Assembly: GCA_043789035.1 (NCBI GenBank)
Contig: JAYWIG010000315.1
Span: forward strand, 1-7,034
DNA length: 7,034 nt
Source of the DNA: JAYWIG01 sp043789035
GTDB lineage: Bacteria; Pseudomonadota; Gammaproteobacteria; Burkholderiales; Burkholderiaceae_E
Reading direction: 5' to 3'
Positions within the stretch are counted from its first letter, which is position 1. Each line of letters starts with the position of its first letter. Below the pieces are notes generated by a model. It had not been told where the DNA came from and did not search any database. It saw only the letters and a list, made by a program, of their open reading frames with translations. A program made the translations under genes and the position numbers. Below are positions 1 through 6,701 of this stretch, in pieces.

Positions 1-1218
1 ATTGCACTGGCGAATTAAGTCTTGTTCGTCGGTAAAAGGTAATAGCGCCAGCACTGGCCCGAAAATTTCTTCTTGGCACATTGCCGCACTATTCGATAAA
101 CCTTCAATAATAGTTGGCAGGTAATAGCTACCGTTTGCATAAGCTTCGCCTTCGAGTGCTTTGCCACCGCACAGCACGGTGCCACCGTCGTTGATACCCA
201 TCTGTACAAAACGAGCGACACTTGCCCGATGGGCTTGGCTAATGAGAGGCCCCATCTGGGTAGACTCAACGCTCGGGTCGCCAACGCGAAGTTTTGCGGT
301 TCTCTCTAATAGCTTTGTTTTGAAATCAGCGTAAATACTCGCGTGTACAAAACAGCGCGAACCTGCAATACAAGATTCACCAGAAGAGCTAAAAATGCCG
401 AATAAAACCCCAGCAATTGCATGATCGATATCGGCATCATCAAAAACAATCGTCGGCGATTTTCCTCCCAATTCTAATGAAACAGGCATAAGTTTCTCAG
501 CCGCTAACCTCGCAATACCCATTCCAACTCTGGTACCACCGGTAAATGCCACTCGCATGATGAGGGGGTGTTTGACTAGTGCTTCACCAATAATTGAGCC
601 TTTGCCCGGCAGTACGCTCACAATGCCAGGTGGAACGCCTGCTGCTTCGATAATCTTTGCAAGTTCTATCGCCATGCGTGGCGTAATCTCGGCGGGCTTT
701 ACAACAATGGCGCAACCTGCTGCTAGCGCTGGTGCAATTTTTTGCGACTCACTCGCTATCGGTGAATTCCAAGGCGTGATAGCAGCAACAACACCTAAAG
801 GTTGCTGCAAGCTGAGCGTGAGGAAGTCCCCCCTACTGGGTGTGACCACATCTTCGAGCGTTTCACAGGCGGCCGCAAAGTATTGGAATGTTCCAGCAGC
901 GCTTGCAACCAAGCCCCGAGTTTCGTTGATAGGTTTGCCATTGTCTAAGCGCTGAAGCTGGGCTAGCTCTTCAGCTCGCGCCCGAATTCCTTGAGCGATT
1001 TTATAAAGCAAGCTGGCCCGCTCATGGGGCTTTAAATTCGCCCACGCCGGTCGGTTGCGCGCTTGTTCCGCGAAGGTAACGGCTGCGTCAACATCCTTCC
1101 CTGTACAAGCATGGAGTTGGGCAACCTCAGTTCCATCGGCGGGGTAGTGCGTGGCGTAGACGGGGCCAGAGCCATGCCGCCATTCACCGGCGAAGTACGT
1201 TTTAACCAGTTCGTTCAT
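1..1218 (-). CDS. NAD(P)-dependent aldehyde dehydrogenase, C-terminus cut by window edge
   Basis: The reading frame runs open from an ATG at 1218 to the window edge without a stop, giving 406 residues; the family is usually about 480-500, so some 75-90 C-terminal residues are missing. Family landmarks are all present and in order: PWN at 149-151, the cofactor-binding VVKPAE at 172-177, the FTGGTRVG loop at 225-232, the general base Glu249 in LELGGKSP, the catalytic Cys283 in SGESCIAGSR, and EEIFGPV at 383-389. Having both Glu249 and Cys283 indicates a hydrolytic enzyme turning an aldehyde into a free acid, rather than the CoA-acylating methylmalonate-semialdehyde type. The start overlaps the stop of the aspartate-dehydrogenase-like gene as ATGA, so translation is probably coupled. 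It is the last gene seen in the operon. The natural aldehyde is unknown; a product of the upstream ThDP enzyme is my inference. Confidence 0.96.
   Translation of the reverse strand, partial: MNELVKTYFAGEWRHGSGPVYATHYPADGTEVAQLHACTGKDVDAAVTFAEQARNRPAWANLKPHERASLLYKIAQGIRARAEELAQLQRLDNGKPINETRGLVASAAGTFQYFAAACETLEDVVTPSRGDFLTLSLQQPLGVVAAITPWNSPIASESQKIAPALAAGCAIVVKPAEITPRMAIELAKIIEAAGVPPGIVSVLPGKGSIIGEALVKHPLIMRVAFTGGTRVGMGIARLAAEKLMPVSLELGGKSPTIVFDDADIDHAIAGVLFGIFSSSGESCIAGSRCFVHASIYADFKTKLLERTAKLRVGDPSVESTQMGPLISQAHRASVARFVQMGINDGGTVLCGGKALEGEAYANGSYYLPTIIEGLSNSAAMCQEEIFGPVLALLPFTDEQDLIRQCN
1215..1218 (-). other. ATGA start/stop overlap, AspDH-like gene to aldehyde dehydrogenase
   Basis: The TGA stop of the aspartate-dehydrogenase-like gene overlaps the ATG of the aldehyde dehydrogenase, supporting coupled synthesis of the two enzymes. 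Confidence 0.9.
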
Positions 1219-2009
1219 ATGGTTGTATGGCTTGCCTTATTGTGCAGAAATCGCAATGCGGACAATACCGTCAGAGCGGAGGTACGCGGGTTATCTGCCA
1301 ATGGCTTTCCCTTCATCACGAGTTGCATGCTGCCGAATGCGCCAGATATGTCGATCTCATGAATGTTTTCAGTAATGCTAGGGTCGGCAATAAGTTTGAC
1401 CTGGGTGTTATCTAAGCCTAAGCCGGCTAAGGCAATGGTTGCCGCGACATTTGAATTTTTAGGGTATTGGCTTGACGCTTGTCTGGCGCTGCCTTCAAAG
1501 AATATCGTTGCCTTGGTGATGCTTTCAAGCGCAACTAGCTTTTCGGCTGCCGAACCCTTCCAACTTAATGGGGGTTTGCGTCCTGTGTAGGTCACGCTAT
1601 CGATGCCTTCTATCTGAGCCGCCGCAATGGCGTCTATGCCACCGATTGCACCTGAGAGTAAATGCACTTGGGTTGAACCTTGCGCAGCCGCAGCTTCTAG
1701 CGCTTCCGGTAAGCCTATTTCAGATAGCGCACCCACCGATAGAACCGCGCATTCAATACCAGCTTTCAACGCCGGCAACACATGCGCTTTCAGGGCCTCA
1801 TGGCCAGCGCATTCGAGAACTAGCTTTGTGTCGGTTGGAACGGCATCGACAACAAAAACGCTGGGACCTAGCTCTCCTTGCAATGCGTTAACACTATTGC
1901 TGCGCACAACAATTGCGCTAACTGTACATATTGGGCTCGATTGCAGGCGCTGGTAGATCGCTCGTCCGATGGCGCCAAACCCAACCAAGGTAACTGTGAT
2001 TGCACTCAT
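1215..2009 (-). CDS. L-aspartate dehydrogenase family protein (NadX/DUF108)
   Basis: A 264-residue protein, the usual length for this family, which interconverts L-aspartate and iminosuccinate/oxaloacetate plus ammonia using NAD(P). The N-terminus has a Rossmann dinucleotide loop GFGAIG at 10-15. Family signatures follow: SGAIGGIDA at 119-127, YPKNSNVAATIALAG at 182-196, a histidine (His217) in NIHEI that matches the conserved catalytic position by context, and the C-terminal NPRTS at 240-244. It starts only 6 bases after the ThDP gene stops and has no clear Shine-Dalgarno sequence, so it probably depends on coupling; its stop overlaps the aldehyde dehydrogenase start. In NAD synthesis NadX would accompany nadA/nadC; neither is here. 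The catabolic neighbours suggest it oxidises (or forms) an amino acid within a degradation pathway. Family assignment is firm; aspartate as the true substrate is less so. Confidence 0.93.
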   Translation of the reverse strand: MSAITVTLVGFGAIGRAIYQRLQSSPICTVSAIVVRSNSVNALQGELGPSVFVVDAVPTDTKLVLECAGHEALKAHVLPALKAGIECAVLSVGALSEIGLPEALEAAAAQGSTQVHLLSGAIGGIDAIAAAQIEGIDSVTYTGRKPPLSWKGSAAEKLVALESITKATIFFEGSARQASSQYPKNSNVAATIALAGLGLDNTQVKLIADPSITENIHEIDISGAFGSMQLVMKGKPLADNPRTSALTVLSALRFLHNKASHTTI

Positions 2010-2015
2010 TGTGGC

Positions 2016-3683
2016 TTAGTGTTTTTTCGGTGGGCCTGCAAACTTTGCTACGAACGGGCCCCATGCATGCATGTCGACTTCAATCATGGTGGGGCCACTC
2101 TCTTTTAAGGCAGCTTCGAGTATTTCAGCAGTCTTTTCAACGGCATCAAGTTTAAAGTGTTTGGCATTCATACTTTTGCATATTAACTCGAAGTTAGGTG
2201 TATGTAGATCTACAAAACAATGCCTGCTTCCGTACACGGCGTCTTGAATATTTTTGATAACGCCATAACCACCATCGTTCATCACAATGATCAAGAGGTT
2301 TGCGTTTTCTTGCACAGCGCAAGCAAGTTCGCCGGGGTTAAGAATGAAACCACCATCGCCGATCAGCGCAACGGTTTTTGTATTTAGGCCATGCTCTGCA
2401 TCCGCGATTGCTGCTCCTATGCCCATTGGAAGGCCCTGCCCAATGCCACCGCCTAAAGCGTGCACACCTGCTCGCGGATTGGATAAGTAAAAGCTACGAT
2501 TACCCCACATGGTGTTTGATAAGGTAATGTCTCTAACCCACCAGCAATTGCCGTCGAGTTGTTTATTTAACTCATTTTTGAGAGTTTTATAAGCGCCCAA
2601 GCCTGCATCGACTTGTTCGATAGCTTTCGCTTTTACGTTGGCTAGGTCGCTCAAGAGTGACTTATCGATAGACATTGCGTTTTCTAGCTCATCGGCTAGC
2701 GCATCTAAACATAATGCAGAGTCGCCTCGTGCAAAAAGTGCATTCGGATAAGCGCGTTGGTTCGCGGCGGCATCGGCATCGATTCGATACAAAGGAGAGG
2801 GTAAATTCAGTGTATAGCTTAAGGTTTCATTGCTACGCAGCCGGGACCCTACAACTAAAAAAGCATCGCATGACGCATAAAAGTCTTCAACAGGCTTTTG
2901 TAGATTGAAGGCCCCTAAACTAGATGGATGGGTTTCGGCAATCACGCCTCTGCCTTGCACCGAAGTAACGATACCCCAGCCCATTTTTACGAAGCGTTGT
3001 ACTTGCGCAGCTGCGTGGCGTGCACCACCACCGACCCATAGCAAAGGCCGCTTTGCAGATTTCAAGCGCTGCGCAATAGTCATTAACTCAGCTTGTTGCG
3101 GCGCAACTGGCAGCACTTCTAGGGGCTTAATTGTGCGTAAAGCTTCAGTAGAGAACTTCAATTTACTTGCTTGAACGTCAATCGCGATTTCAATACTCAC
3201 AGGGCCACAAGGCGCGGTACAAGCAAAGCTTGTTGCTTCTTGCAAGATGCTTAGGGCTTCGTCTGCATGGCTGATTCGAAAGGCTGCTTTGCTAACGGCT
3301 TTAAGCATTGCCAGTTGCGCCGGGGCTTCGTGAATAAAGCCTAGGTTTTTGTCGAGATAGGCTGAATCGATTTGCCCTGTTAAATGTAGTAATGGCGTTG
3401 ACGCAGTGTAAGCTTCGATTATCGCACCAGCTGCATTGCCAGCGCCTGTACCGGTACTAGTGACACAGACACCCATGCGGCCACTGACGCGAGCGTAAGC
3501 ATCGGCCATGTTGCAAGCGCCGGCTTCACCACGAGCTGGAACAAATCGAATTTTCTTTCGGCTGTTGAAAGCGTCAAGTATCGGCATGTTGTGAATTGAA
3601 ATCACGCCGAACGCCGCTTTTATTTCGCAGGCTTCTAAGAATCGGGCCGCTAGCTCACCAACGGTGATTTCTATGTCAGTCAT
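2016..3683 (-). CDS. Thiamine-diphosphate-dependent enzyme (acetolactate synthase/decarboxylase-like)
   Basis: A 555-residue protein of the IlvB/benzoylformate decarboxylase superfamily. The N-terminal pyrimidine-binding domain (about 5-170) carries the ThDP-activating Glu53 in ARGEAGACNMADAYAR and a TSTGTGAGN loop at 75-83. A central domain spans about 195-330 (VGGGARHA near 217-224, VVGSRL near 277-282). The C-terminal pyrophosphate-binding domain has the GDGG motif at 442-445, ending in Asn469-Asp470 where the classical motif ends in Asn-Asn. The usual substrate-side GxPG turn reads GVISIHN (26-32), with His31 at the place where guanidino-oxopentanoate decarboxylase-like enzymes also have a histidine (by-eye comparison). 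Such enzymes decarboxylate a 2-oxo acid or join/cleave C-C bonds. No acetolactate synthase small subunit is present, so a catabolic lyase or decarboxylase is likelier. The gene starts 22 bases after the IclR stop with no obvious Shine-Dalgarno. The exact reaction is unknown. Confidence 0.93.
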   Translation of the reverse strand: MTDIEITVGELAARFLEACEIKAAFGVISIHNMPILDAFNSRKKIRFVPARGEAGACNMADAYARVSGRMGVCVTSTGTGAGNAAGAIIEAYTASTPLLHLTGQIDSAYLDKNLGFIHEAPAQLAMLKAVSKAAFRISHADEALSILQEATSFACTAPCGPVSIEIAIDVQASKLKFSTEALRTIKPLEVLPVAPQQAELMTIAQRLKSAKRPLLWVGGGARHAAAQVQRFVKMGWGIVTSVQGRGVIAETHPSSLGAFNLQKPVEDFYASCDAFLVVGSRLRSNETLSYTLNLPSPLYRIDADAAANQRAYPNALFARGDSALCLDALADELENAMSIDKSLLSDLANVKAKAIEQVDAGLGAYKTLKNELNKQLDGNCWWVRDITLSNTMWGNRSFYLSNPRAGVHALGGGIGQGLPMGIGAAIADAEHGLNTKTVALIGDGGFILNPGELACAVQENANLLIIVMNDGGYGVIKNIQDAVYGSRHCFVDLHTPNFELICKSMNAKHFKLDAVEKTAEILEAALKESGPTMIEVDMHAWGPFVAKFAGPPKKH

Positions 3684-3705
3684 TAAGGATCATCAATCTT
3701 GTAAG

Positions 3706-4551
3706 TTATGCGGCTTGTTGGTTGGCTGCGTGTGTAGAGCTATTAGTGTCAGTGATTCTTGCAGTTAATTGATCTGCTGCCGCCTTTACACTATCGACAA
3801 GTTTGGTTAGTTCATCCGGCGATATCTGCGCCGAAGGTACAGTGATACTTAATGCTGCTTGAACTTCACGCTTAGTTCCGCTTTTTCCACCACCGTATAC
3901 CGGAGCAACAATCGTTGATATGCCACTCTCGAATCCGCCTTGGCTCACGCCATAACCGCGTAGCGCAACTTCCCGCACCATTTGTTTTAGGCTCGCTAAA
4001 TTGGTCGGTGTTGATGCCGTAAATGATTTGAGCGTCACGCCAAAGAATAGACGATCAAGCGCTGGCTCTGCCAGACTGCTGAGTAACACGCGGCCTAGTA
4101 CCGTTGCATGTGCAGGTAGACGTGTGCCGACTTGAATTGAATTAAAGAGTTTCGCAAAACCTACAGACTTAGCCACTACGACGACCTCTCGGGCATCGCG
4201 CACGACCAGATGCGAAGAATAGCCAGTAGAGTCTCGCAGGGCATCAAGAATCGGCCTGCCATGCTCGGTAATTTCCATGGACGCAATATATTCGAAACCC
4301 AGGCGAAGTACCGCCACGCCTAGCCGATAGCGGCTGGAGTCTTCAATACGTTCGACATACCCTGCCGCTTCAAGTGTTTGCAGAATTCTAAAAATTGAAG
4401 CACGTGGCAAGCCGAGTTCGTGCGAAAAATCCGCCCCTGTGAGCTCTCGACGCTCGCGTCTAAAAAGGCTGAGCATTTGAAGGCCACGTTGTAAAGCTGG
4501 TACATTGTAGCGATCTTGGGTTTGATCAATAGACTGAAAAGTAGAGTTCAT
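3706..4551 (-). CDS. IclR-family transcriptional regulator
   Basis: A 281-residue DNA-binding regulator. The winged helix-turn-helix occupies about residues 17-80, beginning VPALQRGLQMLSLF, with the recognition helix LPRASIFRILQTLEAAGYVER at 48-68. The C-terminal effector-binding domain (about 90-262) includes VGTRLPAHATVLGRVLL at 141-157 and RGYGVSQGGFESGISTIVAPV near 198-218, both standard IclR signatures. The VGTRLPAxAT stretch resembles the PcaR/PobR branch that senses aromatic acids, which is a by-eye judgement. The ATG at 4551 overlaps the hydrolase stop (ATGA), and a weak GGAA lies 4 bases upstream. The polar tail after about 265 (Ser/Thr/Asn/Gln rich) is probably disordered. It lies in the middle of the operon on the same strand, so it should be co-transcribed with its likely targets and may autoregulate. 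Its operator is not visible. Confidence 0.95.
   Translation of the reverse strand: MNSTFQSIDQTQDRYNVPALQRGLQMLSLFRRERRELTGADFSHELGLPRASIFRILQTLEAAGYVERIEDSSRYRLGVAVLRLGFEYIASMEITEHGRPILDALRDSTGYSSHLVVRDAREVVVVAKSVGFAKLFNSIQVGTRLPAHATVLGRVLLSSLAEPALDRLFFGVTLKSFTASTPTNLASLKQMVREVALRGYGVSQGGFESGISTIVAPVYGGGKSGTKREVQAALSITVPSAQISPDELTKLVDSVKAAADQLTARITDTNSSTHAANQQAA
4548..4551 (-). other. ATGA start/stop overlap, hydrolase to IclR regulator
   Basis: The hydrolase TGA overlaps the regulator ATG, so the regulator is tied in translation to a catabolic enzyme gene rather than having its own leader. Confidence 0.88.
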
Positions 4552-5339
4552 ACAATTCCAAGTAAGTGATTCACTGCGCTATGACCTTCTAGCGCACAAA
4601 CATGCCCAACGGCCCCAAGGTCTATTAATTGAGTATTCGCTGCTTTTGCAGCAAGCGCACATTTTTGTGGTGGAGTAATGGAGTCGGCTGAGCCGCAAGC
4701 CACATCAATGACAATCTCCTTATTTTCTATTTGCAGCTTGGCAAGATCGGCGATCAAGTGGCCAGTACTCAGCATGCGAACAGCTTGCTCATAGCCTGCT
4801 GGATGAAGCTGGCTCATCACGTCTTGCACCATTTGAATCTGCGATGCACTTGCATTTGCCGATAGCATCGCTGGCGCTCTTGCCTTCGCCATCCCAGTTA
4901 CACCAAGTTCGCGAAGATTACCTAAGCGTTGGTTGACTACTTTTTCCTGGCTAATGGCAGGTTCATCGCCGTAGCCTAGTGCAGGCGCTAAGAGAACTAA
5001 GCGCTTCACTAACGAAGGCTTTTGCAATGTTGCGCTCGTAGCGATTAGTGCGCCTAACGAGTGCCCTACAAGCGTAAGTGGCGTCTGAATTCTGAGTGTC
5101 TCTAGCCATTGCCAAAGTCTTTTTGCATAATCACTTGCAGTAGGATGGGGCTCGCCTAACGGCAAACTACCGACGTAGCCAGGTGCGTTCCAAGCTAGTA
5201 CGCTCACAATTTGGTTGCCTTGAGTTGCAGCGAGTTGGTTCTGCCAACTGGCTGCACCCGAACCAATGCCGTGTAATAAAACATACACAGACTTGGCTTT
5301 TTCCGGTGCCGCACCGCTGGCAAGAAAATCAATTTTCAC
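4548..5339 (-). CDS. Alpha/beta-fold hydrolase
   Basis: A 263-residue soluble alpha/beta hydrolase. The oxyanion-hole HG sits at 23-24 in LLHGIGSG, the nucleophile elbow GHSLG at 92-96 (Ser94), and the triad is probably completed by Asp219 in GSADSITPP and His246 in VGHVCALEGH. There is no signal peptide or membrane segment. Size and layout match ring-cleavage-product C-C hydrolases and enol-lactone hydrolases (MhpC, PcaD-like), but esterases and haloperoxidase-like enzymes share the same plan, so substrate class is open. The start is GTG, not ATG, at 5339: it overlaps the cupin stop as GTGA and leaves MKIDFLASG as the N-terminus. No strong Shine-Dalgarno precedes it, so translational coupling to the cupin gene is expected. 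Placement after an SDR and a cupin fits a hydrolytic step on an oxygenated intermediate. Confidence 0.93.
   Translation of the reverse strand: MKIDFLASGAAPEKAKSVYVLLHGIGSGAASWQNQLAATQGNQIVSVLAWNAPGYVGSLPLGEPHPTASDYAKRLWQWLETLRIQTPLTLVGHSLGALIATSATLQKPSLVKRLVLLAPALGYGDEPAISQEKVVNQRLGNLRELGVTGMAKARAPAMLSANASASQIQMVQDVMSQLHPAGYEQAVRMLSTGHLIADLAKLQIENKEIVIDVACGSADSITPPQKCALAAKAANTQLIDLGAVGHVCALEGHSAVNHLLGIV
5336..5339 (-). other. GTGA start/stop overlap, cupin to hydrolase
   Basis: The TGA stop of the cupin gene is nested in the GTG start of the hydrolase. The hydrolase frame reads MKIDFLASG from this GTG. Such overlaps usually mean the same ribosome re-initiates on the next gene. Confidence 0.85.
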
Positions 5340-5929
5340 TTCTGCAGATTTCGCTTAATCGCCGCCAAAGGAGAGTCAGGCGGGTATACCGGCGTAATCG
5401 GCTTGGGTGAACCAAGCATGACACACATCAATGCGTCCTCGTCGCCGATGTTAATCTCTTCTCTGTAAACGCCGGGAGGAACTGAAATCAAATCGCGCTC
5501 TGAAACAATGGTTTCCCAGCGCTCACCATCTTTTTCGCAAATCACCTTCATCTTGCCTCTAAGCATGAAGAATATTTCTTCAACGTCATAATGGATATGC
5601 ATAGGGCCTTCATGGCCTGCGGGGATAAGCATGGTCGAAAATGTAAAGTGGCCTACCGGTACCGTATTTTGGTCGCTTGCCACACCCGTGCCGCCAGTGC
5701 CTACATAGCGCATTTGGGCGCGTCGGTATTTCGGGTCAAAATCGGCTTGAAACTTAAGGGCGTCCCAATCATAACGCCTTGTTGACATACGAGCGACACG
5801 AGCTTCCATCCATTGTGCGAAGCTCTGCCCTTCAGCTTGCATCATGCCCTTTTGAATATCGGCTTCTGCCGGCATAGTGGCATTCAACAGGCCGCGCTCG
5901 TTAAAGATGGGTTCGTTAGCTGCGTTCAT
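5336..5929 (-). CDS. Single-domain cupin protein with altered metal site
   Basis: A 197-residue protein with one cupin barrel at about 95-175. Motif 1 is clear: His111, His113 and Glu118 in GPMHIHYDVEEIFFMLRG, fitting the HxH(x4)E(x6)G pattern. Motif 2 is VPPGVYREEIN at 150-160; the residue that is normally the fourth ligand, a histidine, is Arg156. The site could therefore bind metal with two His and one Glu, or have lost oxygenase activity. The first ~90 residues are a mostly polar, probably helical extension rich in Arg, Met and Gln with no motif I recognise. Possible roles are a ring-cleaving or other dioxygenase, an isomerase, or a binding protein; none can be chosen from sequence. The ATG at 5929 has the best ribosome-binding site in the window (AGGAA), and the 3' end overlaps the hydrolase start. 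Confidence 0.9.
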   Translation of the reverse strand: MNAANEPIFNERGLLNATMPAEADIQKGMMQAEGQSFAQWMEARVARMSTRRYDWDALKFQADFDPKYRRAQMRYVGTGGTGVASDQNTVPVGHFTFSTMLIPAGHEGPMHIHYDVEEIFFMLRGKMKVICEKDGERWETIVSERDLISVPPGVYREEINIGDEDALMCVMLGSPKPITPVYPPDSPLAAIKRNLQK

Positions 5930-5933
5930 GTTG

Positions 5934-5938
5934 TTCCT
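5934..5938 (-). promoter_or_regulatory. Ribosome-binding site of the cupin gene
   Basis: AGGAA on the minus strand, 4 bases before the ATG at 5929. It is the clearest Shine-Dalgarno sequence among the eight genes and supports this start. It lies in the 24-base gap after the SDR stop, the longest gap in the operon. Confidence 0.7.
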
Positions 5939-5953
5939 AAATGGAGTTATAGA

Positions 5954-6697
5954 TTAGTGCATGTAAAACCCGCCGTTGACCGGCAGGATTTGGCCAGTGA
6001 TGAATCCACTCGATGGCGTGAGTAGGAATAATGCGGCGGCTGTTACATCGTCTGGCATTTGCGCGCGGGTAATAGCGCGGCCATTGGCGTAGTGATCATG
6101 CCTTGCTTGCGGTACATATTCGGTGGCTTCGACTAAGGTTAGGCCCGGTGCAATAGCATTGACGCAAATGCCATGCTCTGCAAGTTCGCGGGCCATGGCT
6201 TTGGTCATGGCCATGATGGCACCTTTGCTAGTGACATAGGCCATTAATCGCGGAGCACCCCAAAGCGCAGTGTCGGAGGCTAAATTCACCACTCTGCCAC
6301 TGCCACTTGCCGCTAAATGTGGCATCGCCGCCAAAGTGGTTAGCCAAACACCCTTCACGTTGACGTTCATCACCGCATCCCAAGTTTGCTCAGAAATTTC
6401 AGTCATCATTTTGCCGCCTGAGTTGGTGACTGCCGCATTGTTGATGAGGCCATCTAAACCACCTAGGAGCGTCACGGCTTTTTGCATTCCTTCCTCAATT
6501 GATGCTTTGCTTGCGGCATCCATGTGAATGTAATGTGCCTTTAACTCCGAAGCCAAAGCTTGCCCACGTTCGTTGAGAATATCGGTAATGGCGACTTTTG
6601 CACCAGCTTCAACACATGCTCTTGCAAATGCTTCGCCTAAACCTCGAGCACCACCGGTGATGAGAATTCGGCGATCGGCTAAATTGATGTCGGTCAT
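5954..6697 (-). CDS. SDR-family NAD-dependent oxidoreductase
   Basis: A 247-residue classical short-chain dehydrogenase/reductase, full length. The cofactor loop TGGARGLG is at 14-21, and Asp39 at the end of the second strand suggests NAD(H) over NADP(H). NNAA is at 86-89. The catalytic set is Asn113 (NVNVKG), Ser141 (VVNLAS), Tyr154 and Lys158 (AYVTSK). The C-terminus has GFITGQILPVNGGFYMH, the usual dimer/tetramer interface end. The gene starts 4 bases after the ferredoxin stop and lacks a clear Shine-Dalgarno, implying coupling. Next to a Rieske ferredoxin, a dihydrodiol or secondary-alcohol dehydrogenase is the natural reading, but many FabG-like alcohol dehydrogenases look the same, so the substrate is inference only. 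Confidence 0.95.
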   Translation of the reverse strand: MTDINLADRRILITGGARGLGEAFARACVEAGAKVAITDILNERGQALASELKAHYIHMDAASKASIEEGMQKAVTLLGGLDGLINNAAVTNSGGKMMTEISEQTWDAVMNVNVKGVWLTTLAAMPHLAASGSGRVVNLASDTALWGAPRLMAYVTSKGAIMAMTKAMARELAEHGICVNAIAPGLTLVEATEYVPQARHDHYANGRAITRAQMPDDVTAAALFLLTPSSGFITGQILPVNGGFYMH

Positions 6698-6701
6698 TGA
6701 T

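Noticed and set aside
15..284. 89-residue minus-strand open frame
   Set aside because: It is in another frame within the aldehyde dehydrogenase, whose own frame is open across the region and carries all family motifs; the translation has no recognisable domain.
557..955. 132-residue plus-strand open frame
   Set aside because: Antisense to the conserved central part of the aldehyde dehydrogenase (including the Glu249-side region); no domain and low-complexity composition typical of a shadow frame.
1568..1956. Overlapping plus-strand open frames of about 107-109 residues
   Set aside because: Antisense to the AspDH-like gene, which has firm family motifs on the other strand.
2016..3683. Biosynthetic acetolactate synthase (ilvB/ilvI)
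   Set aside because: No small regulatory subunit or ilvC nearby, the substrate loop is atypical, and the neighbours are catabolic.
1..3683. Beta-hydroxyaspartate cycle genes
   Set aside because: That cycle uses an iminosuccinate reductase of the ornithine-cyclodeaminase type plus PLP-dependent aldolase and dehydratase and an aminotransferase; none is here.
3684..3705. Possible internal promoter or operator between the regulator and the ThDP gene
   Set aside because: The 22-base gap shows no convincing -10/-35 pair or inverted repeat.
4320..4529. 69-residue minus-strand open frame inside the regulator
   Set aside because: Alternative frame over the helix-turn-helix coding region of the IclR gene; no support.
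6270..6527. 85-residue plus-strand open frame
   Set aside because: Antisense to the catalytic core of the SDR; no motif.
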